A DNA stretch of 64,000 nucleotides. Origin: Stenotrophomonas hibiscicola ATCC 19867 (GTDB lineage Bacteria > Pseudomonadota > Gammaproteobacteria > Xanthomonadales > Xanthomonadaceae). This document shows, piece after piece, positions 34,475 to 43,516 of the stretch. The stretch is from the NCBI RefSeq assembly GCF_000382065.1, contig NZ_KB907501.1:1-64000 (forward strand), written 5' to 3'. The position numbers were made by a program, and so were the translations under genes. The first letter of the stretch is position 1. Every line of letters begins with the position of its first letter. A model generated the notes under the pieces. It was given only the letters and a program-made list of their open reading frames with translations, ran no database searches and had not been told where the DNA came from.

Positions 34475-35800
34475 ATGAACACTGTTTCCCGCGCCGACCG
34501 TCGCCTTCCGGTCACCGTGCTGTCCGGCTTCCTGGGGGCCGGCAAGACCACCCTGCTCAACCAGATCCTGCGCAACCGCGAGGGTCTGCGTGTAGCGGTC
34601 ATCGTCAACGACATGAGCGAGGTCAACATCGATGCGCAGCTGGTGCGCGAAGGTGGGGCCGAACTGCGCCGCACCGAAGAGACGCTGGTGGAGTTCAGCA
34701 ACGGCTGCATCTGCTGCACGCTGCGCGATGACCTGCTGCAGGAAGTGCGCCGTCTGGCCGATGCGGGCCGCTATGACTATCTGCTGATCGAATCGACGGG
34801 CATCGGCGAGCCGATGCCGGTGGCGGCCACCTTCGCGGTGCGCGACGAGCACGGCTTCAGCCTGAGTGACATCGCGCGGCTGGACACGATGGTGACGGTG
34901 GTCGACGGCAGCGCGTTCCTTGCCGACTTCGGCTCGACGTCGCGACTGGCCGAGCGCGGCCAGCAGGCCGGCCCGGAGGACGATCGCGGCGTGGTTGACC
35001 TGCTGTGCGGGCAGGTGGAGTTTGCCGACGTGATCGTGGTCAGCAAGGTGGACCAGGTGGATGACGAAGTGCTGCAGGACACGCTGGCCGTGCTGCGTGG
35101 CCTGAACCGCGACGCGAAGCTGCTGCTGTCCAGTTTCGGCGATGTGCCGCTGGCCGAGCTGCTGGATACCGGTCGCTTCGACATGGAGCGTGCGCAACGT
35201 GCGCCGGGCTGGGTCAAGGAACTGCGGGGCGAGCACACACCGGAAACCGAGGAGTACGGCATCGGTAGCTTCGTCTACCGCTCGCGACGTCCGTTCCATC
35301 CCGCGCGATTCGCACGCGCGCTGCAGTCGGGGATGCCTGGCGTGATCCGCAGCAAGGGCTGGTTCTGGCTGGCCAACCGCATGGACTGGGTGGGCGAGCT
35401 GAACACCGTGGGTGCCGCGACGCGGACGCAGGCGGCGGGCTTCTGGTACGCCGCGCGCGATCGCGTGCGCGCTGGGCTGGAGGACACCGCGCCATTGCTG
35501 CCGCCCACGCCGCTGCCGTACAGCGACCTCGGCTGGGCACGGCAGCAGGCCGACTGCTGGAGCGCGCCGTTGCCGGGGCTTGAGGAATTTCCGGACTCGG
35601 CCGCGTACACGGCGATGCAGCGGCTGTGGCACCCGTTGTGGGGGGATCGCCGCCAGGAACTGGTGGTGATTGGGGTGCACATGGATGAGCGTGCGGTGCG
35701 CGCAGAGCTGGATGCGTGCCTGCTCAACGACCAGGAGCTGCGTGCGGGACCGCTGCTGTGGCAGCAGATGCCGCAGGCATTCCCGGTGTGGAAGCGCTGA
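34475..35800 (+). CDS. zigA: COG0523 zinc metallochaperone GTPase
   Basis: 441 residues. P-loop GFLGAGKTT (18-26), metal-binding CxCC motif in NGCICCTLR (Cys78, Cys80, Cys81), ESTGIGEP (switch), and VVSKVDQV as the NKxD-like base motif. The CobW C-terminal domain (from about 255) ends near residue 441. ZigA-type GTPases allocate zinc to client enzymes under zinc starvation. The start at 34475 follows the Zur box. The symbol rests on Zur control and family; other COG0523 names are possible. Confidence 0.9.
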   Translation: MNTVSRADRRLPVTVLSGFLGAGKTTLLNQILRNREGLRVAVIVNDMSEVNIDAQLVREGGAELRRTEETLVEFSNGCICCTLRDDLLQEVRRLADAGRYDYLLIESTGIGEPMPVAATFAVRDEHGFSLSDIARLDTMVTVVDGSAFLADFGSTSRLAERGQQAGPEDDRGVVDLLCGQVEFADVIVVSKVDQVDDEVLQDTLAVLRGLNRDAKLLLSSFGDVPLAELLDTGRFDMERAQRAPGWVKELRGEHTPETEEYGIGSFVYRSRRPFHPARFARALQSGMPGVIRSKGWFWLANRMDWVGELNTVGAATRTQAAGFWYAARDRVRAGLEDTAPLLPPTPLPYSDLGWARQQADCWSAPLPGLEEFPDSAAYTAMQRLWHPLWGDRRQELVVIGVHMDERAVRAELDACLLNDQELRAGPLLWQQMPQAFPVWKR

Positions 35801-35813
35801 GCTAACGGCTCCT

Positions 35814-35924
35814 GTAGATCCACGCCATGCGTGGATGGCGGTTCAACCGGTCTTTGCTCGCCTTGTAGAGCCGAGCCCACGCTCGGCTGGCGGATCATTC
35901 CATCCACGCATGGCGTGGATCTAC
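35814..35924. repeat. Nested GTAG palindromes
   Basis: Outer arms GTAGATCCACGCCATGCGTGGATG and its inverted partner ending CTAC enclose a GTAGAGCCGAGC unit of the other subfamily. The right end supplies the stop of the ABC-F gene. Confidence 0.9.
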
Positions 35925-37528
35925 AAGGCGTCGCGCCATTGCCAAGCGTCGGAGGTGACTCGCAGTACCTGTGTCGGTCGCAATGCCTGCAGCAGGTGCC
36001 GGTCGTGGCTGACCATCCCCAGCGCGCCCGGCCACGCCGCAAGCAGTTCCTCCAGCGCCTGCAATGCGCTCAGATCCAGCGCATTACCGGGTTCGTCCAG
36101 CAGCAACAGTTGGGGCGCGGGATCGGCATACAGCACGCTGGCCAGCGCACCCTTCACCCGCTCGCCATCACTGAGGCTGTGGGCCGCCCGCTGGATGCGC
36201 TGTGCATCCAGCCCGAGCAGGGCCAGCCGCGTGCGCAGCTCGCCTGGGTCCGCGCGCGGGTTGGCGGCCTGCACGGTGTCAAGGATGCTGCGCGCGCCGG
36301 ACAGCCCCAGCAACTGCTGGTCGAGCAGGGCCAGTGGTGCATGCCGTTGCACGGTGCCACTGCATGCAGGCAGCTGGCCGGCCAACACACGCAGCAGGGT
36401 CGATTTGCCGCTGCCGTTGTCACCGACCACGGCGATGCGCTGCCCCCGGCGGATCTCCAGCTGCAGCGGGGCGCTGCAGCCATGTGGCAGCACCAGCGCC
36501 TCGGCCTCCAGCAGACGCGCGCTGCCACGCTCGCCCGCACCGGCAAACAGCGCCAGTTCCGGCGCCGCATGCACCGCGGATGCAGCTGCGCGCAGCTGCT
36601 CTGCGCTGGCCTGCAGGCGCTCGGCCTGCACCTGCTGTGCGCGGCCGTGGCTGGCCTCGGCGCGCTGCTTCTGCCGGCCGAGCAGGATCGGGGCCTGGTT
36701 GGCCTGCTTCGCATCACGGTTGCCACGTGCCTGGCGCTGCTGCTGGCGTTCGTGTTGTTCGCGCGCGCTGCGTTGCTGCTGCCGGTGCTGTGCACGTGCA
36801 TGGTCAAGCTGGGCGGCGGCGGCTTCACGTTCGGAGGCGCGCGCGTCGGCGTAGTGCTGCCACGGTCCGCCATAGCGATGCAGCCCGCGCGCGTCGAGCT
36901 CGACGATCTGCTGCATGTGCGCCAGCAGTTCGCGATCATGGCTGATCGCCAGCAGGCCGCCGCGCCACTGCTGCAACTGTTCATACAACTGTTGGCGATG
37001 GCGTGCGTCGAGGTGGTTGCTGGGTTCGTCCAGGATCAGCCAGTCGGCACCGCTGGCCCAGGCACCGGACAGCGCCACCTGCATGGCCTGGCCACCACTG
37101 AGGCGCGCGGCCGGCCGGGCCGGATCGAGATCGTCGGGTAGCTGCAGCGTACGCCATTGCTGCTGCAGGCGTTCGCGCAGATCCCAGCGGTCGCCGACGC
37201 GGGCGAAGTCGGCCTCGTCCACGCTGCCGGCTTCGATGCGTTGCAGTGCGGCCAGTTCCGCGCCGACACCGGCCAGTTCACCGACCGTGCCGGCGGGTGG
37301 ATAGCCGGGCGTCGGCAACAGGAACACGCGGCCACTGCCGCGAACCTGGCCGTTGTCGGGCAGCAGCCGGCCGGCCAGCAGGCGTGCGAGCACGCTCTTG
37401 CCGGCGCCATTGGCACCGACGAGGCCGGTGGCGACCGGTTCGAAGGAAAACGTCAGATCGGAAAACAGCGGGCGGCCGTCGGCCAATCGATACGACACGC
37501 GATCGAGCGTGAGGGAATGCGGGGTCAT
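35921..37528 (-). CDS. ABC-F type ATPase
   Basis: 535 residues, two ABC domains in one chain and no membrane segment. Domain 1: Walker A GANGAGKS, signature LSGGQ, Walker B WLILDEPSNHLD. Linker about 215-300, Gln/Arg-rich (predicted coiled coil). Domain 2: Walker A GDNGSGKST, signature LSDGE, Walker B LLLLDEPGNALD. ABC-F proteins act on ribosomes or confer resistance. This one belongs to the shorter, variable group often seen in Xanthomonadales, and its role is unknown. Start set at 37528. The stop is within a GTAG repeat. Confidence 0.88.
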   Translation of the reverse strand: MTPHSLTLDRVSYRLADGRPLFSDLTFSFEPVATGLVGANGAGKSVLARLLAGRLLPDNGQVRGSGRVFLLPTPGYPPAGTVGELAGVGAELAALQRIEAGSVDEADFARVGDRWDLRERLQQQWRTLQLPDDLDPARPAARLSGGQAMQVALSGAWASGADWLILDEPSNHLDARHRQQLYEQLQQWRGGLLAISHDRELLAHMQQIVELDARGLHRYGGPWQHYADARASEREAAAAQLDHARAQHRQQQRSAREQHERQQQRQARGNRDAKQANQAPILLGRQKQRAEASHGRAQQVQAERLQASAEQLRAAASAVHAAPELALFAGAGERGSARLLEAEALVLPHGCSAPLQLEIRRGQRIAVVGDNGSGKSTLLRVLAGQLPACSGTVQRHAPLALLDQQLLGLSGARSILDTVQAANPRADPGELRTRLALLGLDAQRIQRAAHSLSDGERVKGALASVLYADPAPQLLLLDEPGNALDLSALQALEELLAAWPGALGMVSHDRHLLQALRPTQVLRVTSDAWQWRDAL

Positions 37529-37687
37529 GCGACCTCCATGGATGCCGGGTTCTCCCCTGCGCGCAGGGGCGGGAAGAGTCAGGCCGTCTAGTGGGAAGAC
37601 GGCGGCATCAATGGCGCATTGGTCGCGAGCCTCTTGGAGGAATGAGCGGCCAGTATAGCGGCAGTGGCTGAATGGTCGGGTGCGCGG

Positions 37688-37795
37688 CCGCCGGGCATGG
37701 CCCGGCGCTACCGATGATCGGGCGGTTCTGTAGAGCCGAGCCGATGCTCGGCTTCCTTTCGCCGCGAGACGCATCCACGCATGGCGTGGATCTAC
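37688..37795. repeat. Three adjacent palindromic repeats
   Basis: A GCCGGGC...GCCCGGC unit at 37688-37712, a GTAGAGCCGAGC unit at 37730-37754 and a CATCCACGC...GCGTGGATCTAC unit at 37772-37795. They lie between the ABC-F and LysR genes; the last supplies the LysR stop. Confidence 0.85.
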
Positions 37796-38691
37796 GGCAC
37801 GGTACCCAGGCGGGCGCCGACGAAGTCGATGAACACCCGCAGCTTCGGCAGTACGTGTCGGCCCGACGGCCACAGCAGATGGAAGGTGCCGCAGGAATGC
37901 ACGTGTTCGTCCAGCACCGTGACCAGGCGGCCGTCGGCCAGGGCATCGCGCACCGAGTGCACCGGCACGAAGGCCAGGCCGATATCGCGCAGTGCGAGCG
38001 CTACCCGCGCTTCGATGGTGTTGGCCACCATGTGCACCGGAAGCTCCTGCGGCGTTTCATCGTCGGGCCAGTGGATCGGCCACGGTTCCAGCTTGCCGGT
38101 GGTGGGGAAGCGATAGTGCAGCAGCGTGTGCTGCATCAAGCCTGCCGGCGTGCGCGGAACGCCGCAGCGCTGCAGGTAGCCCGGCGAGGCAACGACACGC
38201 CGCGGGAATACCCCCAGCCGGCGTGCGTTCATCCGCGAGTCGCTGGGTTCGCCGACGCGCAGCACCGCATCGAAGCCCTCCTCGATGACATCAACCAGGC
38301 GGTCACTGAAGTCCAGGTCCAGGCGGATATCCGGATACGCGGCCATGAATTCGGCCATCAACGGCAGGGTGAGGTCGCCCACCAGCGGCAGGCTGATGCG
38401 CAGGGTGCCACGGGGCGAGGCGTGCGGCTGTGCCAGTTCGGTGCGGGCGGCATCGCGCTCGTCGAGGATGCGCCGGCAACGCGCCAGGAACAGCTGACCC
38501 TCGGCGGTGAGCGTGATGCTGCGCGTGCTGCGGTGGAACAGGCGCACGCCCAGTGCGTGCTCCAGCCGCGCCACGCACTTGCCCGCTGCCGAGGCGGATA
38601 TGCCCTGCAGGCGCCCGGTCTCGACAAAGCTGCGGGTGTCGGCGGCATGCACGAAGGTCTGCAGGTTGGCGAGGTTGTCCAGGACTGACAT
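37792..38691 (-). CDS. LysR-family transcriptional regulator
   Basis: 299 residues. N-terminal winged HTH (MSVLDNLANLQTFVHAADTR...SASAAGKCVARLEHALGVRLF) and effector-binding domain with the CrgA-like pattern RGTLRISLPLVGDL. Start at 38691 chosen as the conserved LysR N-terminus; a longer frame adds 21 unlikely residues. It is divergent from the serine hydrolase/MFS operon, 227 bp away, which it probably controls. Ligand unknown. Confidence 0.93.
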   Translation of the reverse strand: MSVLDNLANLQTFVHAADTRSFVETGRLQGISASAAGKCVARLEHALGVRLFHRSTRSITLTAEGQLFLARCRRILDERDAARTELAQPHASPRGTLRISLPLVGDLTLPLMAEFMAAYPDIRLDLDFSDRLVDVIEEGFDAVLRVGEPSDSRMNARRLGVFPRRVVASPGYLQRCGVPRTPAGLMQHTLLHYRFPTTGKLEPWPIHWPDDETPQELPVHMVANTIEARVALALRDIGLAFVPVHSVRDALADGRLVTVLDEHVHSCGTFHLLWPSGRHVLPKLRVFIDFVGARLGTVP

Positions 38692-38918
38692 GGGCGTGCG
38701 GGCAATGAAAGCGGCAGGGTAGGCCGGCGCGGCTGTAGCGGGCGGCTCCGCCATCGCAACACTGTGGTGCGGGGTGGCGTGGAGACCGTTGCGGCCTTGC
38801 GGTTCCGGCCATCATGCCGATTGCGGACTACACGGTCCATGATGCCCGGAGCGGCAACCGGCTTTTTGCGCGGACGCCCGCTGCCTAACGTGGCGGCCTC
38901 TCCCCACGGATCACCGCG

Positions 38919-40097
38919 ATGAATGCCGCTCCTTCCTTCGAACCTGCGCCGACACTTCCTTCGGTGCAGCGGCTGCTGCAGCAGGTCCACCCGCAGCGCC
39001 TGGTCGGTGCGGTGGTGCTGGTGCGCGAGCACGGCGCGCTGCGCCATGCCAGCGCCACGGGCCTGGCGGATCGCGAGTCGGCCACGCCGATGCAGCGCGA
39101 CCAGCTGTTCCGGCTGGCCTCGGTGAGCAAGCCGCTGCTGAGCACGGTGATCCTGGGCCTGGTGGCCGAGGGCGTGCTCGACCTGGATGCACCGGTGCAG
39201 CGCTGGCTGCGGGACTTCCGCCCGGCGCTGGCTGATGGCAGCACGCCAGCGATCAGCCTGCGCCAGCTGCTCAGCCACAGCAGCGGGCTGGGCTATCGCT
39301 TTCTCGAAGCCGATGCGAAGGGTCCCTACGCACGCGCTGGCGTCAGCGATGGCATGGACGCGAACCCGCTCTCTCTGGCCGACAACGTGCGCCGCATCGC
39401 GCAGGCACCCCTGCTGTTCGCGCCGGGCAGCCAGTGGCTGTACTCGCTGGGCGTGGACGTTGCCGGTGCCGTGGCTGAAGCAGCGACCGGTGAATCCCTG
39501 CAGGCACTGTTCGAGCGCTTGCTGGCCGCACCCCTGGGCCTGCGCGATACCGCCTTCGCCACCCACGATGCGGCTCGGCTTGCCACGCCCTACGTCACCG
39601 ACACACCGCAGCCGCACCGCCTGCGCGAAGGCGAGGTGGTCGTTCCGTTCGAGGGTACCGTCGGTATCGAGTACAGCCTCGCGCGCGCCACCGATGCCAG
39701 CCGTTTCCCCTCGGCCGGGGCCGGCCTGGTCGGTAGCGCCGATGAAGTGATGGCGGTGCTGGAGGCCTTGCGTGATGTGCAGCGTTCAGGCCTGTTGCCG
39801 CCCGCACTGGCAGCGGAGATGGCCAGCCCGCAGGTGGGCGAACAGGGGCCGCCGGAACCGGCCGGCTGGGGTTTTGGCCTTGGCTTTGCGGTGCTGCGCG
39901 ATGCGGCCGCCAGCGGTACGCCGCAGAACGTAGGTACATGGCGTTGGGGCGGCGCCTACGGGCACAGCTGGTTTGTCGATCCTGCGCGTGGGCTCAGCGT
40001 GGTGGCGCTGACCAACACCCTGTACGAAGGCATGGACGGTGCCTTCGTCGATGAGCTGCGCGATGCGGTCTATGCTGATCTGGAGACCGCGCGATGA
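38919..40097 (+). CDS. Serine hydrolase of the beta-lactamase family
   Basis: 392 residues. Active-site SVSK (Ser68-Lys71) and the second motif Tyr175-Ser176-Leu177 of class C beta-lactamase/EstB-type hydrolases. ALTNTLYEG follows at the C-terminus. No signal peptide, so probably a cytoplasmic esterase or peptidase rather than a true beta-lactamase. It overlaps the MFS gene by 4 bp and is divergent from a LysR regulator. Confidence 0.88.
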   Translation: MNAAPSFEPAPTLPSVQRLLQQVHPQRLVGAVVLVREHGALRHASATGLADRESATPMQRDQLFRLASVSKPLLSTVILGLVAEGVLDLDAPVQRWLRDFRPALADGSTPAISLRQLLSHSSGLGYRFLEADAKGPYARAGVSDGMDANPLSLADNVRRIAQAPLLFAPGSQWLYSLGVDVAGAVAEAATGESLQALFERLLAAPLGLRDTAFATHDAARLATPYVTDTPQPHRLREGEVVVPFEGTVGIEYSLARATDASRFPSAGAGLVGSADEVMAVLEALRDVQRSGLLPPALAAEMASPQVGEQGPPEPAGWGFGLGFAVLRDAAASGTPQNVGTWRWGGAYGHSWFVDPARGLSVVALTNTLYEGMDGAFVDELRDAVYADLETAR

Positions 40098-41278
40098 GCG
40101 GCCATGCCATCGATGCGGCTGGCCCGGCCGGTGAAGCCACGCGCCTGCCGTGGGCGGGACTGCTGGCGCTGGCCGGTGGCGGCTTCATCACTCTGCTGAC
40201 CGAGACCCTGCCGGCCGGCGTCCTGCGGCCGATGGGCGAAAGCCTCGGTGTGAGCGACGCGGCGGTTGGCCAGCTGGTCAGCGTGTACGCGCTCGGCTCG
40301 GTGATGGCCGCACTGCCGATGACCGCACTGACCCAGCGCCTGCCGCGACGTCCCTTGCTGCTCGCCGCGATTGCCGGCTTCGTGGTGGTCAATACGCTGA
40401 CCGCATTGAGCAGCAGCTACCCGCTGATCCTGGCCGCGCGCTTCCTGGCCGGCGTGTGTGGTGGCCTGCTGTGGTCGCTGGTGGCCGGCTACGCCGCGCG
40501 CATGGTGGTGCCCTCGCTGCAGGGCCGGGCGATTGCGGTGGCGATGGTCGGATCGCCGCTGGCACTGTCGCTGGGCGTACCGGCCGGCACGTTGCTGGGC
40601 CAGCAGATCGGCTGGCGCTGGGCATTCGCGCTGATGAGCGTGCTGGCAGTCGTGCTGCTGGCCTACGCGCGCTGGGCATTGCCCGCGTTGCCGGCGGCGG
40701 CGGCCGGTCAGCGTACGTCGTTGGCTACGGTGTGGCGCATGCCGGGCGTGCGCAGTGCGTTGGCGGTGATGGTGCTGTACGTGCTGGCGCACAACGTGCT
40801 CTACACCTACATCGAACCGCTGGCGGTGGAGGCCGGTGCCGGCCCGTGGCTGGACCGCCTGCTGCTGGCCTTCGGCCTGGCCGCCATCGCCGGCATCGTC
40901 ATTGCCGGCTGGGGTGTGGACCGTCATCTGCGCACGCTGGTGTGGGCCGCGGTGATCGGCTTCATCGTGCCGGTGCTGACCCTGCTGTTGTGGCCGGGCG
41001 ACGCGATCGCGCTGCTGCTGGCGACGATCCTGTGGGGCGTTGCCTTTGGCGCGGTACCTACGTTGTTCCAGACCGCATTGGCGCGGCGTGCCGGTGCCGC
41101 CGCGGATCTGGCGCAGTCGATGCTGGTGACCGGCTGGAACCTGGCCATTGCTGCCGGTGGCGTTGCAGGGGGTTTGCTGCTGCAGGCGGGCGGCCCGAAC
41201 CAGTTGGGATGGCTGCCGTTGCTGCTGCTGGCGGTGAGCGTGGCGTGGCTGTTGGCACGGCCGAAGGCCTGGGCGTAG
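40094..41278 (+). CDS. MFS transporter, drug/sugar exporter type
   Basis: 394 residues, 12 hydrophobic segments; TM2 to loop 2-3 LGSVMAALPMTALTQRLPRRP fits the MFS motif A position. DHA1/SotB-like arrangement with proton antiport expected. Translationally coupled to the serine hydrolase (ATGA overlap). Substrate unknown; the operon and LysR context suggest export of a compound modified by the hydrolase. Confidence 0.9.
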   Translation: MSGHAIDAAGPAGEATRLPWAGLLALAGGGFITLLTETLPAGVLRPMGESLGVSDAAVGQLVSVYALGSVMAALPMTALTQRLPRRPLLLAAIAGFVVVNTLTALSSSYPLILAARFLAGVCGGLLWSLVAGYAARMVVPSLQGRAIAVAMVGSPLALSLGVPAGTLLGQQIGWRWAFALMSVLAVVLLAYARWALPALPAAAAGQRTSLATVWRMPGVRSALAVMVLYVLAHNVLYTYIEPLAVEAGAGPWLDRLLLAFGLAAIAGIVIAGWGVDRHLRTLVWAAVIGFIVPVLTLLLWPGDAIALLLATILWGVAFGAVPTLFQTALARRAGAAADLAQSMLVTGWNLAIAAGGVAGGLLLQAGGPNQLGWLPLLLLAVSVAWLLARPKAWA

Positions 41279-41299
41279 GCGGCGAGTCAGTGATGGCGC

Positions 41300-41358
41300 G
41301 GTGCCGGCCAGCGGCCGGCACTACCGTGGTCCCCGCCATCCACGCGGCGTGGATCTAC
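41300..41358. repeat. Two palindromic repeats
   Basis: GTGCCGGCCAGCGGCCGGCACTAC at 41301-41324 and CATCCACGCGGCGTGGATCTAC at 41337-41358, downstream of the MFS gene. Confidence 0.85.
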
Positions 41359-41403
41359 CGAGCGCAGCGCCCCGCGTTTGCTTTTGCCTTTTCCCGTTGA
41401 TTC

Positions 41404-41650
41404 CGTGGTGGGACGCTGCAGGAACCTGTCAGAGGCCGGGGCGGTCGGGTTCGCGGGGGTGTCCGCGGCATGGGCCCGAGGCATGCCTCGGGCGGGTTGG
41501 GCAGGACGCCCAACCCCGGTCTTGCCGTATGCGCAGGACAGCGCACACGAGCAAGCCGCGGCCAAGCCCCCATGGACGGGTTTACGGCGTCCCCCGCGAA
41601 CCCGACCGTCCCGGCCAGCCCTGGGATAGCAGTACGCGACCCACCACGAG
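41404..41650 (+). repeat. Structured intergenic element, copy A
   Basis: Arms 41434-41459 and 41591-41616 are complementary over 26 positions with one G-T wobble. Outer flanks GTGGTGGG / CCCACCAC add a further short pairing. The core has TGTCCGCGGCATGGG near the left arm and GTTTACGGCGTCCCCC near the right, with an inserted block that itself contains hairpins (CCGAGGCATGCCTCGG). It fills the gap between the MFS gene and the EAL gene. Related copies lie at 50215-50460, 50505-50850 and 58981-59160. Confidence 0.85.
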
Positions 41651-41670
41651 GGGCTTTGCCGTTCGCCGCC

Positions 41671-43287
41671 CTACTCCACGCCCTCACGCTCGATCGGCAC
41701 GCTGCGCGGATTCTGCATGTGCTCCCGCGCCGCGCCATAGCGCTGCTGCCGCTTGTGGTGGAACACCACGAACTCGTCCCGTGGCAGCGGCCGCGAGAAC
41801 AGCCAGCCCTGCGCGAACTCGACCTTGCGCGCATGCAGATATGCCAACTGCGCCTCGGTCTCCACGCCCTCGGCCACCACCCACAGGCCCAGCTCCTTGG
41901 CCATGTCGATGATGTGCGGCGTCACCGGGCTCGTCGCGCTCTCGGTGTCGATCGCATCGATGAACGACTTGTCGATCTTCAGCGCGTCCAGCGGCAGCTG
42001 CTCCAGGTACTGCAGGCTGGAGAAGCCGACTCCGAAATCATCGATGGCCACGCTGTGGCCGGCGCGACGTGCCTGCGCCAGCATCGTGCGGGCGCGGTCC
42101 AGATCGAGGAAGCCGCGCTCGGTGGCTTCCATCCAGATCTGCTGCGGCAGGATGCCGCTGCCGGTCATGTGCTTGGAGATCATCTTCAGCGCACGGCCGC
42201 TGCTGATGTCTTCGGCGGCCAGGTTGATCGCGATGTGTGCGCTGCGGTCGGCGACCAACAGATCGCGCATGTCGCGCACGACGTTCTCGATCACCAGATC
42301 GGTGATCGCGCCGATCATGCCGGCCTCTTCGGCCAGCGGAATGAACAGGTCCGGCCGTACCTGCGTGCCATCCGGGCGCTGCCAGCGCACCAAGGCCTCG
42401 GCGCCGACGCAGATGCCGGTATCCAGCTCGATGATCGGCTGGTAGTGCAGGTACAGCTCGCGGCGGCGGATCGCCGTGGCCAGTTCGCCGCGCAGGGACA
42501 GGCGGCGACGCGACAGCCACACCACCAGGCCGGCACCGGCAGCGGCCAGCAGAACACCGATCGGCACGAACAGCCACGCCTGCTGGCGGAAGGTTGCAGC
42601 CAGCGCGGTACGCGGCGTGGTTGCGATCGCCAGCCACTCTTCATTGCGGGCGGTGGCGTACAGGGTGTTGTGGTCCAGGCCTTCCTCGGGCGCACGCAGC
42701 AGGGTCTCCAGCAACGCGGGATCCATGCCGCTCTGCCTGGCCAGGAGGCGGCCATCCGGGCTGGCCAGGGCAAGGCGCACGTTCGGGTCGGCGATGACAT
42801 CGACAAACCGGCGCGGATCGACCAGGACGTCGTAGTTGCCATACAGGATCGACAGCACCTGGCGCCGTCCGCTTGCCTCGGGGCGCACATCCACGGCAAT
42901 GCCGGCGCCATCACTGGTGACGTGGTCGGCCCTGGGCTGGTTCACGTCGGACAGAAACGGCCCCCACGACGTGCAGCGCAGCTTGCCACCCTCGAAGTAG
43001 CCCATCTGGTCAACCGACGGCGAGGTCATCACCAGCGTCTGCATGCGCCGGATATGGTCCGGCCCGCAGGCGTCCTGGGCGCCGGCCTCGGCCGACTGCA
43101 GCGCCGCCAGTGCTTCCCGGTAGGACTGGTCGGCACGGCGCAGGGTACGACCGGCGATATCGCGCAGGCGCTGCTGCTCGACACTGACGGCCCGGTCCCA
43201 GGTGGCATAGGCCATCACCGCGATCGGCACGGCTGCGGCCAGAATCGCCAGCGCCGTGCCACCGATGATCACGCGCAGCCGGCTCAT
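41671..43287 (-). CDS. CSS-motif EAL-domain c-di-GMP phosphodiesterase
   Basis: 538 residues. TM1 (about 7-27), a periplasmic CSS-type sensor region (DACGPDHIRRMQ... GKLRCTSWG), TM2 (about 236-257), then an EAL domain from about 270. The active-site EALVRW (297-302), NLAAEDISSG, ATERGFLD, DDFGVGFSSL and KIDKSFI are all intact, so the enzyme should hydrolyse c-di-GMP. In CSS-EAL proteins the periplasmic Cys redox state regulates activity. Start at 43287 chosen over an upstream in-frame start as it precedes TM1 directly. Confidence 0.93.
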   Translation of the reverse strand: MSRLRVIIGGTALAILAAAVPIAVMAYATWDRAVSVEQQRLRDIAGRTLRRADQSYREALAALQSAEAGAQDACGPDHIRRMQTLVMTSPSVDQMGYFEGGKLRCTSWGPFLSDVNQPRADHVTSDGAGIAVDVRPEASGRRQVLSILYGNYDVLVDPRRFVDVIADPNVRLALASPDGRLLARQSGMDPALLETLLRAPEEGLDHNTLYATARNEEWLAIATTPRTALAATFRQQAWLFVPIGVLLAAAGAGLVVWLSRRRLSLRGELATAIRRRELYLHYQPIIELDTGICVGAEALVRWQRPDGTQVRPDLFIPLAEEAGMIGAITDLVIENVVRDMRDLLVADRSAHIAINLAAEDISSGRALKMISKHMTGSGILPQQIWMEATERGFLDLDRARTMLAQARRAGHSVAIDDFGVGFSSLQYLEQLPLDALKIDKSFIDAIDTESATSPVTPHIIDMAKELGLWVVAEGVETEAQLAYLHARKVEFAQGWLFSRPLPRDEFVVFHHKRQQRYGAAREHMQNPRSVPIEREGVE

Positions 43288-43516
43288 GGCCGGGGCTCCA
43301 GCGGGGTGGGCAGGGCAGGGCACATGGGCGGGCCGATCCTTGGGCAGGAACGGCTATCTGAGCATGGCGCAGGGCCGGGCGGAATGGGATCAATCCGGTA
43401 TTCGGTCACATTGTGATGAAAGCGGCCAAATTTGACGTGATTGACCCGTATGATGCTGGCGCTCCGGGCGCTGGAGGACTACCGTCGAACGCTTCGCCGC
43501 CCTCTTGCCCGCGCCC

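Noticed and set aside
38919..40097. Class C beta-lactamase (antibiotic resistance)
   Set aside because: No signal peptide, and the second motif is YSL rather than the Y-A/S-N of true enzymes; better read as an esterase-type serine hydrolase.
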